Positions 9,921 to 19,286 of a DNA stretch of 64,000 nt are shown here, one piece after another. Position 1 is the first letter of the stretch, and the number at the start of each line of letters is the position of its first letter. The position numbers were made by a program, and so were the translations under genes. This DNA is from Fulvivirga lutea (GTDB lineage: Bacteria > Bacteroidota > Bacteroidia > Cytophagales > Cyclobacteriaceae). The stretch spans positions 1,717,488 through 1,781,487 of the forward strand of contig NZ_CP070608.1 of NCBI RefSeq assembly GCF_017068455.1, in the 5' to 3' direction. Under the pieces are notes generated by a model, which worked only from the letters and a program-made list of their open reading frames with translations, was not told the DNA's origin and searched no databases.

Positions 9921-11671
9921 TCCTTCAAATTCAACCTCAAACTCAACTCCTCCAATTGTGCATTATCAATAACACTTGGTGTATCGATCATCACATCTCT
10001 ACCTGAATTGTTTTTCGGGAAGGCAATGTAATCTCTGATGGAATCAGAGCCACCGAAGAGTGCGCACAATCTGTCAAAACCAAAGGCAATACCACCATGA
10101 GGAGGAGCTCCATATTCAAAAGCTTCCAATAAGAAGCCGAACTGAGCTTGCGCTTCTTCTTCGGTGAAGCCTAATGCCTTGAACATACGCTGCTGTACTG
10201 CCCTGTCATGTATTCTTATCGATCCACCGCCTAGCTCCACGCCATTTACGACCAAGTCATAGGCATTGGCTTTTACATCGCCAGGAGTGTGCTCCAATTT
10301 ATCCAAATCTTCAGGTATTGGAGACGTAAATGGATGGTGCATCGCGTGGAAACGCTGAGATTCTTCATCCCACTCTAATAATGGGAAGTCCACAACCCAT
10401 AACAATTTATATTCATCTTTCTTTCTTAATCCTAGTTCACTACCCATGTGCAGACGCAATTCATTCATTGCCTTACGCGTATGATCTGTATCACCACTAA
10501 GAACCAATAGTAAATCTCCCGGCTTAGCATCCATTTTATCAGCCCAGGCTTTTAGATCTTCTTGTGAATAGAATTTATCTACAGAAGATTTGAATGTACC
10601 ATCCTCATTATACTTCACATACACCAAGCCTTTGGCACCAACTTGCGGACGTTTCACATAGTCAGTGAGCGCATCTAGCTGCTTACGAGTGTATTCGGCA
10701 CAACCTTTCGCGTTAATACCTACCACTAGCTCTGCAGAGTCAAATACCTGGAAACCTTTCCCTTGGGCTACATCATTTAGTTCCACAAACTTCATGTCAA
10801 AACGAATGTCCGGTTTGTCAGAGCCATAGTATTTCATGGCGTCATCATATGCCATATGAGGCACTTCACCAATATCTATCCCCTTTACATTTTTAAATAA
10901 ATGCCTTACCAATCCTTCGAAAGTATCTAACACATCTTTTCTCTCTACGAAAGAAAGTTCACAATCTATCTGTGTGAACTCTGGTTGACGGTCAGCTCTT
11001 AAATCTTCATCACGGAAACACTTCACAATCTGGTAGTATCTATCAAAACCAGAAACCATTAATAGCTGTTTAAACGTTTGAGGTGATTGTGGCAATGCAT
11101 AAAACTCACCCGGATTCATTCTTGAAGGCACTACGAAATCTCTTGCTCCTTCAGGTGTTGATTTGATTAATACAGGAGTTTCTACCTCAATAAAATTCAC
11201 ACCATCTAAGTAGGCACGTGTTTCTCTCATCAACTGATGGCGAAGCTGTAATTTCTTTCTAACCGTTTCTCTTCTAAGGTCAAGGTAACGGTATTTCATT
11301 CTTAGGTCTTCACCACCATCGGTATCATTTTCAATGGTAAATGGAGGTACTTTAGAAGGATTAAGCACTTCAATTGAGCTTACTTTTATTTCTATATCTC
11401 CAGTCGGTATTTTATCATTCTTGCTCAAACGCTCAACCACTGTTCCTTTAGTCTGAATTACAAACTCACGACCAAGCTTCGCAGCTTTTTTAAGTAATGC
11501 CTCATCAGACACACCTTCTTCTAAAATAAGTTGAGTAATACCGTACTTATCGCGTAAGTCAACCCAAATGATACTTCCTTTATCACGAGTTTTTTGCACC
11601 CAACCAGAAAGTGTTACTTCCTTATTTACATCTTCAATTCTTAATTCTCCGCAAGTGTGTGTCCTAAGCAT
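9917..11671 (-). CDS. aspS: Aspartate--tRNA ligase
   Basis: Class II aminoacyl-tRNA synthetase charging tRNA-Asp (possibly also tRNA-Asn in organisms lacking AsnS). It has an N-terminal OB-fold anticodon-binding domain (about 1-105), motif 2 [18 protein letters not shown] (about 218), the bacterial GAD insertion domain in the middle (about 295-425), and motif 3 in [16 protein letters not shown] near the C terminus. The length of 584 aa is normal for bacterial AspRS. It is transcribed alone, convergent with the peptidase gene and divergent from the exported-protein gene at 11755. Confidence 0.97.
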   Translation of the reverse strand: MLRTHTCGELRIEDVNKEVTLSGWVQKTRDKGSIIWVDLRDKYGITQLILEEGVSDEALLKKAAKLGREFVIQTKGTVVERLSKNDKIPTGDIEIKVSSIEVLNPSKVPPFTIENDTDGGEDLRMKYRYLDLRRETVRKKLQLRHQLMRETRAYLDGVNFIEVETPVLIKSTPEGARDFVVPSRMNPGEFYALPQSPQTFKQLLMVSGFDRYYQIVKCFRDEDLRADRQPEFTQIDCELSFVERKDVLDTFEGLVRHLFKNVKGIDIGEVPHMAYDDAMKYYGSDKPDIRFDMKFVELNDVAQGKGFQVFDSAELVVGINAKGCAEYTRKQLDALTDYVKRPQVGAKGLVYVKYNEDGTFKSSVDKFYSQEDLKAWADKMDAKPGDLLLVLSGDTDHTRKAMNELRLHMGSELGLRKKDEYKLLWVVDFPLLEWDEESQRFHAMHHPFTSPIPEDLDKLEHTPGDVKANAYDLVVNGVELGGGSIRIHDRAVQQRMFKALGFTEEEAQAQFGFLLEAFEYGAPPHGGIAFGFDRLCALFGGSDSIRDYIAFPKNNSGRDVMIDTPSVIDNAQLEELSLRLNLKD

Positions 11672-11754
11672 TTTAAATTTCTAATTTTGAAGGCGCAAAG
11701 TTAATGGTATTAAGTTTGCACGAAAATATAACGTATAAAATTCGTTAAGTATAA

Positions 11755-12309
11755 ATGAAAATAGCAGCAATTCTTACATTACTAGTTGTTCTTGTCTCAT
11801 CAGATATTAAGTTGGTAAAAACCAAAGTAGGTGATGATATCACCGTTAATCTACCTTCAACTTTTTATCCAATGTCGCCTCAAGACATGTCCCAAAGATA
11901 CCCTTCGGTAAGGCAGCCTATTGGTGCTTACACAAATGAAGACCGTTTGGTAGATTTTAGTGTCAATGTTTCTGCTACACGTTGGAGGTCAACCGATATT
12001 GAAATAGCAAAAGATTTCTTCAAGGCAAGTATTGTAGAATTATACGACCGTGTTGATTTTAAAACGGAAAAAATTGAGGTGGTTAACAATATGCGCTACA
12101 TCATTTTTGAATTCGATTCTCGAATTAATGGAGATAAATATTCTCTTGATCAGCAGGATGCTATAAGAAAGTACTCTTATATGATGTATTTGTTGATTAA
12201 TGGAAAAACCATTGTATTTAGTTTTAATGTACCAATTCAAATCAAAGAGAAATGGATTGATACTGTGCCTGAAGTGATGAACAGTATAAAAGTAAAGCCT
12301 AATATCTAA
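11755..12309 (+). CDS. Exported protein of unknown function
   Basis: A short hydrophobic leader (MKIAAILTLLVVLVSS) predicts secretion to the periplasm. The rest of the 184-aa protein is a compact soluble domain with alternating beta strands and no motif I recognise. The pattern (small domain with VNLPSTFYPM near the start and a strand-rich end) resembles PsbP-like or lipoprotein-like stress domains seen widely in Bacteroidota, but that is only an impression. Its stop codon overlaps the start of tadA (TAATG), so the two are translationally coupled. Confidence 0.75.
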   Translation: MKIAAILTLLVVLVSSDIKLVKTKVGDDITVNLPSTFYPMSPQDMSQRYPSVRQPIGAYTNEDRLVDFSVNVSATRWRSTDIEIAKDFFKASIVELYDRVDFKTEKIEVVNNMRYIIFEFDSRINGDKYSLDQQDAIRKYSYMMYLLINGKTIVFSFNVPIQIKEKWIDTVPEVMNSIKVKPNI

Positions 12310-12761
12310 TGGGTTTATCTATCCATAGCGATGAGCATTTTATGAAGGAGGCGCTCAAGCAGGCCAAACTAGCCTATGAACAGGGAGAAATACCTGTAGG
12401 CGCAGTGGTAGTGGCCAATAAACAAATCATCGCTAAAGCGTACAATCAAACTGAAGTATTAAATGATCCTACAGCACATGCAGAAATGCTTGCTATTACC
12501 TCTGCCTGTAATTATTTAGGGACTAAATATTTGAATGAATGCACATTGTACGTGACGTTGGAACCGTGTGGTATGTGCGGAGGTGCTTTGTATTGGTCAC
12601 AATTGGGTAAGTTGGTTTATGCAGCAAGTGACGAAAAAAGAGGCTTCAGCACCTTGAATAAGAAGATCATCCATCCTAAAACAAAAATTAGCCATGGCTT
12701 AATGGCCGATGAAGCCGGGGCTTTGGTTACTCAGTTCTTCCAGAGGTTGAGAGAGAGCTAG
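12309..12761 (+). CDS. tadA: tRNA-specific adenosine deaminase
   Basis: Zinc deaminase converting A34 to inosine in the anticodon of tRNA-Arg(ACG). The catalytic zinc site is visible: HAEMLAI (His ligand plus proton-shuttle Glu, about residue 57) and PCGMCGGAL (two Cys ligands, about 85-90). The N-terminal MKEALKQAKLAYEQGEIPVGAVV segment is typical of TadA. Length is 150 aa, as expected. The start codon overlaps the stop of the preceding exported-protein gene. Confidence 0.95.
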   Translation: MGLSIHSDEHFMKEALKQAKLAYEQGEIPVGAVVVANKQIIAKAYNQTEVLNDPTAHAEMLAITSACNYLGTKYLNECTLYVTLEPCGMCGGALYWSQLGKLVYAASDEKRGFSTLNKKIIHPKTKISHGLMADEAGALVTQFFQRLRES

Positions 12762-12804
12762 CTACTTGATTCTTGTCTCTGGTTTCTAGTTACTCGTATC
12801 CAAC

Positions 12805-12905
12805 AACCATAATCCAAAAACCAAGTAACCAGAAACCAGCCACCAGCCACCAGCCACCAGCCACTATGCCCATAGCCCATAACCCACTGCCTCCTAATCC
12901 CTAAT
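12805..12905. repeat. Low-complexity short tandem repeats between tadA and sod
   Basis: Imperfect short repeats: several CCAGCCA units in a row near 12835-12862, then CCCATAG/CCCATAA and CCTAATCC units. It is noncoding. I see no gene in 12762-13056 apart from this and the promoter noted below. Confidence 0.7.
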
Positions 12906-12992
12906 CCCTAAGCTCTCCGCCCCGATAGATTACCCCAATATTATAATTGATTTTGAGTATCGGTTTCGGTTTTATGTTCGCGCTTCGATGGT

Positions 12993-13000
12993 TATATTTG
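12993..13000 (+). promoter_or_regulatory. Putative -7 element for superoxide dismutase gene
   Basis: TATATTTG matches the Bacteroidota -7 consensus TAnnTTTG and lies 57 bp before the sod start codon. The -33 element is poor. Confidence 0.4.
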
Positions 13001-13056
13001 GAGTACCAGTCTGAAAGTCGGGCAGGAATTAAATTGTTAAACTAAAAATCAAAAAT

Positions 13057-13662
13057 ATGTCATTTCAATTGCCAGATTTACCATATGCGCACGATGCGCT
13101 TGAACCACATATAGATGCTAAAACAATGGAAATTCACCATGGTAAGCATCATGCGGGATATACATCAAAACTTAACGATGCCATTAAAGGAACAGATTTA
13201 GAAGGAAAGTCAATCGAAGATTTATTGGCTAACCATTCTGACAACAATGCTGTAAGAAATAACGGTGGTGGATTTTATAACCATAGCTTATTTTGGAAAG
13301 TAATGTCACCTAATGGTGGAGGAAAACCTTCGGGCGAATTAGCTGATGCTATCGATGCTGCCTATGGTTCTTTCGATAAGTTTAAAGAGGAATTTTCTAA
13401 TGCTGCAGCTACACGTTTTGGCTCAGGCTGGGCATGGCTTTGCGTTCATAAAGGAGGTAAAGTAGAAGTTTGCTCTAGTCCTAACCAGGATAACTCACTT
13501 ATGCCGGGTGTTGGCTGTGGCGGTACTCCTATCTTAGGTTTAGATGTTTGGGAGCATGCGTATTACTTAAACTACCAAAACAGAAGACCAGATTATATTT
13601 CTGCTTTCTTCAATGTGATAAATTGGGATGAAGTAAGTAAGAGATATTCAGCAAATAAGTAA
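13057..13662 (+). CDS. Superoxide dismutase (Fe/Mn type)
   Basis: Cytoplasmic enzyme dismuting superoxide to oxygen and peroxide. Metal ligands fit the family: His in [11 protein letters not shown] (about 27), His in [13 protein letters not shown] (about 76), and Asp and His in [15 protein letters not shown] (about 163-167). The length of 201 aa is standard. Whether iron, manganese or either is used cannot be settled by eye. It is monocistronic, with its own promoter-like element and a strong terminator after the stop. Confidence 0.95.
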   Translation: MSFQLPDLPYAHDALEPHIDAKTMEIHHGKHHAGYTSKLNDAIKGTDLEGKSIEDLLANHSDNNAVRNNGGGFYNHSLFWKVMSPNGGGKPSGELADAIDAAYGSFDKFKEEFSNAAATRFGSGWAWLCVHKGGKVEVCSSPNQDNSLMPGVGCGGTPILGLDVWEHAYYLNYQNRRPDYISAFFNVINWDEVSKRYSANK

Positions 13663-13684
13663 TTGCTTATTGTTATAATAATAG

Positions 13685-13708
13685 AAAAGGGGCTATAAGC
13701 CCCTTTTT
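13685..13708 (+). terminator. Rho-independent terminator after sod
   Basis: Stem AAAAGGGGCT / AGCCCCTTTT with a 4-nt loop and a run of T, 22 bp past the sod stop. The A-rich left arm could also serve the convergent gene ending at 13733. Confidence 0.85.
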
Positions 13709-13732
13709 CATTCAACCTAAACTTTGAAAAAA

Positions 13733-14065
13733 CTATTCGTTTAATCTGAAATATGAAATTGTTTCATCAGAGGCAAGAAAGTCACTTCCATTAAGAAGCT
13801 TCACCAATTTTACATCAGGGTTACCTGTTGCGTTCTGAGTGCTTTCATACACTAATTCATCCTGCTGATTATAAATTTTGTAAGTAGTTGATTCTTGATT
13901 TTCCAAACTCTTTTTAAAAAATGGATCTGATTCCATTTTACTCATCTTGTCTTTGAGTTCTTCTTCTTTGGGTTTGATTTCCATGGTGCCACCGAAAACC
14001 GGGGCGGTAAAGATTAATGCCAATGCACCGGCAATAACCCTTTTGTTTGTTCTGATAAATTTCAT
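13733..14065 (-). CDS. Small exported protein of unknown function
   Basis: The reading frame is open further upstream to 14341, but the natural start is the ATG at 14065. It gives a clean signal peptide (MKFIRTNKRVIAGALALIF, then TAPVFGG). The extension contains no conserved-looking sequence and crosses the sucD promoter. The mature part, about 85 aa, is charged and helical at first (KPKEEELKDKMSKMES), followed by a strand-rich end with YKIYNQQDELVYES. This short form is common in Cytophagales next to other small exported proteins. Function unknown. Confidence 0.65.
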   Translation of the reverse strand: MKFIRTNKRVIAGALALIFTAPVFGGTMEIKPKEEELKDKMSKMESDPFFKKSLENQESTTYKIYNQQDELVYESTQNATGNPDVKLVKLLNGSDFLASDETISYFRLNE

Positions 14066-14305
14066 GACCGTTGTTGTTTTATTTTGAAATTGCCCTAAAC
14101 TCTTTAGAGCCATTTTTGACCAATATAAGTATACCAACAGCCATGCCAAGTAGTTAATGTATTGAAATACAATAGGTTGTGTATATTTATGATTTGGCTT
14201 TTGTTCGTTTGTGAACACTATTCGATCGCTCCTGTACGAGTAAAAAGGTTGCGTTTTTTGGTAATTATTTTTGTAGTTAGGAATCGCATATGCCACAGAT
14301 TTATC

Positions 14306-14336
14306 TTTGGTTAAGCCACATAAAATTTTATTTTTG
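14306..14336 (+). promoter_or_regulatory. Promoter of sucD
   Basis: TTTG (14306-14309), 19-bp spacer, TATTTTTG (14329-14336). This fits the Bacteroidota primary sigma consensus TTTG-N19-TAnnTTTG. The sucD ATG is 24 bp further on, leaving a short leader. Confidence 0.65.
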
Positions 14337-14359
14337 CACAAAAATTAATCTAGCGACAC

Positions 14360-15235
14360 ATGAGCGTATTAGTAAATAAAAATTCTAAAGTAATCGTACA
14401 AGGATTCACCGGTTCAGAAGGTACATTTCATGCCGGTCAGATGATTGAATATGGTACAAATGTAGTAGGTGGTGTAACTCCTGGAAAAGGCGGACAAAAA
14501 CACCTTGATAAACCTGTATTCAACACTGTAAAAGATGCAGTAGAACAAGCTGGCGCTAATGTGTCCATTATCTTTGTTCCACCTGCATTTGCGGCTGATG
14601 CCATTATGGAAGCAGCTGATGCGGGCATCAAAGTAATTATAGCTATTACTGAGGGTATTCCGGTAAAAGATATGGTTACAGCTAAGAATTACTTAAAAGG
14701 TAAGGATGTTGTTTTAGTTGGGCCTAATTGCCCGGGGGTAATTACTCCGGGAGAAGCTAAAGTAGGTATTATGCCGGGCTTTGTTTTCAAGCAAGGTAAA
14801 ATTGGTATTGTATCTAAATCAGGAACGTTAACTTACGAAGCTGCAGACCAGGTAGTAAAAGCTGGGTTAGGAATTTCAACTGCTATTGGTATTGGTGGTG
14901 ACCCCATTATTGGGACATCTACAAAACAGGCCGTTGAAATGTTAATGAACGACCCTGAGACTGAAGCCATCGTAATGATTGGTGAAATCGGTGGAAACTA
15001 TGAGGCAGAAGCTGCAAGATGGATAAAAGAACAAGGTAATCCTAAGCCTGTTGTTGGTTTCATTGCTGGCCAAACTGCTCCTAAAGGAAAAAGAATGGGC
15101 CACGCTGGTGCTATCATCGGTGGCGCTGACGATACTGCAGAAGCTAAAATGAAGATTATGGGTGAGTGCGGAATCCACGTAGTTGCATCTCCAGCGGATA
15201 TTGGAGAAACCATGTTGAAAGCATTAGGAAAGTAA
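14360..15235 (+). CDS. sucD: Succinate--CoA ligase, alpha subunit
   Basis: Alpha subunit of succinyl-CoA synthetase in the TCA cycle. It binds CoA and carries the phospho-histidine intermediate. Visible features are the CoA-binding Rossmann start ([15 protein letters not shown], about residues 11-25), GPNCPG (about 124), SKSGTLTYE (about 155) and the active-site His region GHAGAIIGG (about 250). Length 291 aa is standard. sucC is not adjacent, and separate sucC and sucD loci are common in Bacteroidota. A strong terminator follows. Confidence 0.96.
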   Translation: MSVLVNKNSKVIVQGFTGSEGTFHAGQMIEYGTNVVGGVTPGKGGQKHLDKPVFNTVKDAVEQAGANVSIIFVPPAFAADAIMEAADAGIKVIIAITEGIPVKDMVTAKNYLKGKDVVLVGPNCPGVITPGEAKVGIMPGFVFKQGKIGIVSKSGTLTYEAADQVVKAGLGISTAIGIGGDPIIGTSTKQAVEMLMNDPETEAIVMIGEIGGNYEAEAARWIKEQGNPKPVVGFIAGQTAPKGKRMGHAGAIIGGADDTAEAKMKIMGECGIHVVASPADIGETMLKALGK

Positions 15236-15259
15236 TTCCTGATTAAAAATATAAATTAA

Positions 15260-15287
15260 AAGCCTCTGAACTTCAGAGGCTTTTTTT
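15260..15287 (+). terminator. Rho-independent terminator after sucD
   Basis: Stem AGCCTCTGAA / TTCAGAGGCT with a very small loop and a run of seven T. Confidence 0.9.
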
Positions 15288-15366
15288 GTAGAAAAAATCA
15301 GATTGTCATTTTTACTCAAGCGAAGGCATTTCTTCCAATTGAAAGTTGATTTTGGTTATCACCAAT

Positions 15367-16011
15367 TCAAGCTAACTTTTTTGATTTTAACAGTACAACA
15401 CCTACCCAGATGAACCATAGAATTTGAGTGGTTCCAAATAGTTCAGCAAAGATGCCATAAGGGTAAATGGTGCCAACACCAAAAGCTCCCACCAGTAAGC
15501 CAAAGTACACCAGGCCTTTTGGCAACGTGTTGGATTTTAAACCAGCAATACTTAGTAAAATTAGCCATACAGCACCAACTACCTCATTTCCACCCCCTAA
15601 ACTATCACCTATAATGTTTATCATCTTCCAAAGTGTAACTGCTTCCTCAGGATTGACCGCACCGTTTTTAATTACAGCAGCTAAGCCAATGTTAAAAATC
15701 ATGCCGCTGGCAATAACCAGTACTACCCAAATAAAACCAAAAACGGCTGCTAATTTGCTGATGGCTGATTCTGACTTAGTTCTTTCATAAATGGCCAATA
15801 CTAAAATGGAGAGCACTATGCCGAACAGAACATAAATAACGAAATTAGTGACTGAAAGTAATAATTGATTCTCTGATAAATGCTCAATCGTTTGGGAAGC
15901 TGTTGAGCCTGCTGGTAAAAATTCCAATACAGCTCCAAATATGATAAAGGCAAACACATAAAAGATTGCTTCAGCAATGGCGGCTAGCCCGCCTACTTTT
16001 TGTAAGTTCAT
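15367..16011 (-). CDS. Six-helix membrane protein, DUF4386-like
   Basis: Integral membrane protein, 214 aa, with about six hydrophobic helices. The segment TLWKMINIIGDSLGGGNEVVG is like the conserved loop of DUF4386 proteins. No enzyme motif is present and the function is unknown. The next gene on the same strand, starting at 16760, encodes another six-helix protein. They are 119 bp apart and may be separate transcripts. This gene is before the cassette array and has no cassette cores around it. Confidence 0.7.
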   Translation of the reverse strand: MNLQKVGGLAAIAEAIFYVFAFIIFGAVLEFLPAGSTASQTIEHLSENQLLLSVTNFVIYVLFGIVLSILVLAIYERTKSESAISKLAAVFGFIWVVLVIASGMIFNIGLAAVIKNGAVNPEEAVTLWKMINIIGDSLGGGNEVVGAVWLILLSIAGLKSNTLPKGLVYFGLLVGAFGVGTIYPYGIFAELFGTTQILWFIWVGVVLLKSKKLA

Positions 16012-16130
16012 AATGTCCTATTTAAGTTCTTCTTTCAGACGATAAAATTAACAGCCTGTTACCCTGGCTTGCTAATTTAATGAAGAACGGGAATTATGGG
16101 GCTTGTATGGAAGAACAAAGAGTTAAGATC

Positions 16131-16760
16131 TTAATGGAAGAGAGGATTAACCGATTGATTCTTTTTGATTATTATCAAGCTTACCCAAATTACCCACCAG
16201 GCATCAACAGCAAAAGTTATTTTTTGCAAGAAGGGGAGGTAGTAGAAACCAATTTTAGTTACGAAAATAAAAAATACAATAACACTCAGTAAATAACATA
16301 AATAGGCGAGTTGTTTGAGTCCTTTATTGGGGTATTTTCTAAGTTCTAAAAAGAAAGGCACCAATGCTACAGTACCTAGTATCGCAGTAACTGTTACGAT
16401 AAGATCATGATATTTTGTGAACATGAAAGCGAACACTACCATTGTTAGTACTCCGAAACTCCTGACCATTCGAGTATTCTTGTTTTGGAATGAGAAGATA
16501 TTTGGAAGAATGTAGAAGAAGGAGATCATTGTTACACTCAAGATCAGGTGAGAAATGATAGCTAAGCCTCTTGCACTATTTTCCTTTCCGCCTTGGGTAA
16601 CTGGGTTCATCACATCACACAAGAAGTTATGGAAGAAGCTATAGCCATCAGCCATTGAATGATTCACGGAGCCACCCGGATAATCGGTTGCAGCAATGCT
16701 GAAAACGATTAAATAAAGAATCATTCCAACGATGGGAATATATGGTAAGTAGTATTTCAT
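16131..16760 (-). CDS. Six-helix membrane protein of unknown function
   Basis: About six transmembrane helices in 209 aa. The N-terminal region after helix 1 contains YPGGS and FHNFLCDVMNP, and a polar loop has TQGGKENSARGL. This resembles DUF998-like membrane proteins only loosely. The ATG at 16760 gives MKYYLPYIPIVGMILY. A TTG start at 16772 would add four residues. It is the last gene before the cassette array on this side. Confidence 0.65.
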   Translation of the reverse strand: MKYYLPYIPIVGMILYLIVFSIAATDYPGGSVNHSMADGYSFFHNFLCDVMNPVTQGGKENSARGLAIISHLILSVTMISFFYILPNIFSFQNKNTRMVRSFGVLTMVVFAFMFTKYHDLIVTVTAILGTVALVPFFLELRKYPNKGLKQLAYLCYLLSVIVFFIFVTKIGFYYLPFLQKITFAVDAWWVIWVSLIIIKKNQSVNPLFH

Positions 16761-16784
16761 TACTTGTTTCAAACTTAGCTTTAA

Positions 16785-16917
16785 AACAAGTTGTTTTGGC
16801 TATAGTTTAGGAAGAAATAAAACAGGCATTTGCGATCGCTACAAGTGGGGCCATTTCATTCTGACTACAGGGGTACGCAAGTACTTAATTAAGTTGATAT
16901 TTGACACAATTTATGTT
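16785..16917 (-). other. Possible terminal (degenerate) attC-like site
   Basis: An AAC core (16785) and a GTT core (16915) bracket 133 bp. The sequences next to them (AAGTTGT on one side, ACAATTT on the other) pair only partly. It is the position where the distal attC of the last cassette should be, but the stem is weak, so it may be decayed or absent. Confidence 0.25.
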
Positions 16918-16925
16918 ATCAGCTT

Positions 16926-17378
16926 TCATTCGTATATCTTCGTTCGGCCATTAATTTTGGGAATGTTGAAGTTCGTATGCAAAACACTGTTCTTGCTTAT
17001 TCTTTTCCAGTCGGTATCAAGGAATTGACATTCAAATGATGATGAAAAAATTCCTTTACACTGTATTATTCGTGTTGGATGTTTTAACAGTAATTTAAGT
17101 AATTCATTTGAGTCGTCAAAAAGTTCATTTATCCAATCCGAGTCTAGGCCATTTAAATTCTCCCATGATTGATACCAGAAATATCTATTTGGTTCAGACT
17201 TTAATGTTGCTCCTATATCCATAAATGCCCAATCGTTATCAATCCAGATATAGAAGTCATATGGTTTCTTTTCTGCGGTTAATACAAGTACATCAAGTTC
17301 ATACTCAGTCTCTTTCTGTACAAAAGTCACAGAGTTAAAACGTTGTTTGAGTTTTCCGATGAATTCAGCTGAGTCCAT
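16926..17378 (-). CDS. Cassette protein of unknown function (cassette 23)
   Basis: Soluble protein of 150 aa, acidic and rich in aromatic residues (DFYIWIDNDWAFMDIG; YFWYQSWENLNG). It has no signal peptide or membrane segment. The size and composition resemble small immunity-type or effector-like cassette proteins, but I recognise no family. It starts 13 bp from the array site at 17391. Its left end has GTTATCAGC, while its right core reads GCTGAC instead of an AAC core, so this end of the array looks worn. Confidence 0.6.
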   Translation of the reverse strand: MDSAEFIGKLKQRFNSVTFVQKETEYELDVLVLTAEKKPYDFYIWIDNDWAFMDIGATLKSEPNRYFWYQSWENLNGLDSDWINELFDDSNELLKLLLKHPTRIIQCKGIFSSSFECQFLDTDWKRISKNSVLHTNFNIPKINGRTKIYE

Positions 17379-17390
17379 GTATTACTTGCT

Positions 17391-17544
17391 GACGTCCAGC
17401 TATGATGAGTGGGGATTAGAAAGTACTAACCTCGTGTCTCGCACATAGCCACGCCTTGATTTAAATTTAAAACTTGTGGTGGACTTTCCAATCCCTACGA
17501 AAATATCCTTACCGATAAAACCCCATTCATTCATAGGTGATGTT
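17391..17544 (-). other. attC-like site, singleton type
   Basis: Cores GAC (17391) and GTT (17542). The outer stem pairs CTATGA-TGAGTGGGG with CCCCATTCATTCATAG, leaving one extra base in the arm next to the gene's 3' end. Sequence is unrelated to the 235-bp family. The GTTGTGCA here is the reverse complement of TGCACAAC at 19025-19032, the other end of the neighbouring cassette. Confidence 0.7.
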
Positions 17545-17603
17545 GTGCAGCGTTTCAAATTTAAAAACCGTTAATTACAAATAGTTTATTTTAAGACTTT
17601 GAT

Positions 17604-18995
17604 TTATTTAGGGTAATAAAAGATCTGTCCATCACCATTTACGATAATAGGAAGACCTCGGTAAAAACCTACCATTTTCTTATTAGGCAAGTATAAATTA
17701 CTGTAACGTAACTCTCCCGGAGTGTAAAAATCGAAATCTGGGAAGTTAATTGAATTGAATTGTTCACCGTCCCATTGTCTAATGTTTCCAAATCCAGTCC
17801 AATTATTAGGTGATCCAGTCCATATATACAAATTTCCACCGGATACACTAAATCTGAAATTCATATCTCTATCAATTGTTAATGCAAGATCAAAAACATT
17901 TATCGCATAGTCGATTAGATCTACTGTATAAATTTTATCATCATCAGTGCTCCAGGGAACGTAAGAGTTGATAAATATTCGGTTATCAAAGACTGTGATA
18001 CCATTAAAACGAATGTTTGAAGGAAATGCTGTTTGGTCAATTTGTTTAATCTTAGTATTCCCAGACTGTGTATCAATTTCTATCAAATAGAATTCCTGAG
18101 TAAGTATGTAAACCACATCGCCCTTTGTGGTCATACCGGCAAGGTATCCATATTCCTCAAAGTTTTGATACTCATTAAAGTCTAACAGAGTTCCAGCACT
18201 CTTATAAAGTACTCCATATGGGATATCGTTATTATACATAAAGTACTCGCCTGATTCAGTAACCACCATTCGATGAGGTATTACAATATCGGTGGTTAAG
18301 GGAGAAATATATTGAATGCTACCGGTAATTGGATCTAATAGCACATAGCTTATATTAGGCTGGTCAATGCCCCTGTCATAAATATTAAATATTTCATTTG
18401 TACTTAATAAACTAAAAAAACCTCCTCCTGTAATGTACTCCACTTTTTTCCAGTTCATTAATAGTGGATCCAAGCTGCTATATACATAGCCATCACCAAA
18501 CACAAGAAATATGTTATTATTAAAATAAAAGCGATAGCTCTTTTCTATTTCTTTTGGAATACAAGGTGAAATCCAATTTAATGATAAGTTGTCTTCCGAT
18601 ACTGTCGCCTCAATTTCAAACACTTTCTCTTCCGATACGATGTCTAAAATTTCAACTTTTTGATTCTTTGATTTATATCCTAACTTCCATTGAAAAACAC
18701 TAGTATCACTAGGAGTATTGCTCCTATTAAATATTCTACCTGTTGTATCAGATAGTTGCAGTTTCAAATCACGTGAGATGATTTTTCCATCAAGATCAGT
18801 AACTAACAAGGTAATTTTCTCATTAAGGTATTCACAATATGCTGCTTTGTAATCTTTCTCCTTGAGTAAATAATTATAGTTACCGATTACTTTAGATATA
18901 AAACCTGGTTTAGAAAGGTCTGGATTAGGACTGTCCTCCTTATCACATGATACTAGAACTATTAAAAGAATTGAAAGCATTTTGAGTTTGTTCAT
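17604..18995 (-). CDS. Lipoprotein with beta-propeller-like C-terminal region (cassette 22)
   Basis: Exported lipoprotein. The signal peptide MNKLKMLSILLIVLVSC ends in a lipobox Cys, followed by an acidic DKEDSPNPD, typical of outer-membrane lipoproteins in this phylum. The first ~150 residues look like an Ig-like or carboxypeptidase-regulatory domain (LLVTDLDGKIISRDLKLQLSD begins it). The rest consists of repeated short strands with GxxY and W-rich turns (SGEYFMYNNDI, KGDVVYILTQ, DNRIFINSYVPWS), suggesting a beta-propeller. The ATG at 18995 is preferred, and an upstream TTG at 19031 lies in the cassette core itself. It is the longest single-gene cassette. The first IS110 copy is inserted directly at its core. 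Function unknown. Confidence 0.7.
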   Translation of the reverse strand: MNKLKMLSILLIVLVSCDKEDSPNPDLSKPGFISKVIGNYNYLLKEKDYKAAYCEYLNEKITLLVTDLDGKIISRDLKLQLSDTTGRIFNRSNTPSDTSVFQWKLGYKSKNQKVEILDIVSEEKVFEIEATVSEDNLSLNWISPCIPKEIEKSYRFYFNNNIFLVFGDGYVYSSLDPLLMNWKKVEYITGGGFFSLLSTNEIFNIYDRGIDQPNISYVLLDPITGSIQYISPLTTDIVIPHRMVVTESGEYFMYNNDIPYGVLYKSAGTLLDFNEYQNFEEYGYLAGMTTKGDVVYILTQEFYLIEIDTQSGNTKIKQIDQTAFPSNIRFNGITVFDNRIFINSYVPWSTDDDKIYTVDLIDYAINVFDLALTIDRDMNFRFSVSGGNLYIWTGSPNNWTGFGNIRQWDGEQFNSINFPDFDFYTPGELRYSNLYLPNKKMVGFYRGLPIIVNGDGQIFYYPK

Positions 18996-19138
18996 AAGGA
19001 GCTTTTTAATAGCAAGGAGTATGATGCACAACCTTTAGATTGAGTCGATATAATTATTCAAAGATATCCATTATGGTTATTGTAAAGTGAACTTGTGGGT
19101 AACTCGAAAGAGTTATCCATAAATACACTTTAAAAAAA

Positions 19139-19270
19139 GAAGCAGGTTAGGAACCATGCGCTAACCAGGTTAATGACCTATGGGGCGATTTGGCAACCTG
19201 CTTCTCATTTACATGTTCAAATGGATATCCGGGAACGTTCACCGCGTAGTCCCAATACCAAGGTTTAGAA
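19139..19270 (+). ncRNA. Candidate IS110 bridge RNA, copy 1
   Basis: Two stem-loops lie between the left end and the transposase gene. Loop 1: outer stem GAAGCAGGTT (19139) / AACCTGCTTC (19195), inner stem AGGT/ACCT, and between them GCTAAC (19160-19165) on the 5' side and GGGGCG (19182-19187) on the 3' side. Loop 2: inner stem GGGA/TCCC (19231, 19250), ATGGATATC (19221-19229) on the 5' side and AAGG (19260) on the 3' side. In IS110 bridge RNAs the 5' guide equals the left target and the 3' guide complements the right target. Here loop 1 reads the cassette core GCTAAC / CGCCCC, and loop 2 reads the element's right end (ATGGATATC) and, weakly, its left end (CCTT). Inferred from fold and matches only. 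Confidence 0.7.
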
Positions 19271-19286
19271 TTAATTAAATGAAATT

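Noticed and set aside
13733-14341. 202-residue version of the exported protein
   Set aside because: The first 92 residues would cross the sucD promoter. The ATG at 14065 gives a proper signal peptide.
16080-16292. Plus-strand frame of 70 codons
   Set aside because: It overlaps the minus-strand membrane protein gene and has no recognisable sequence.
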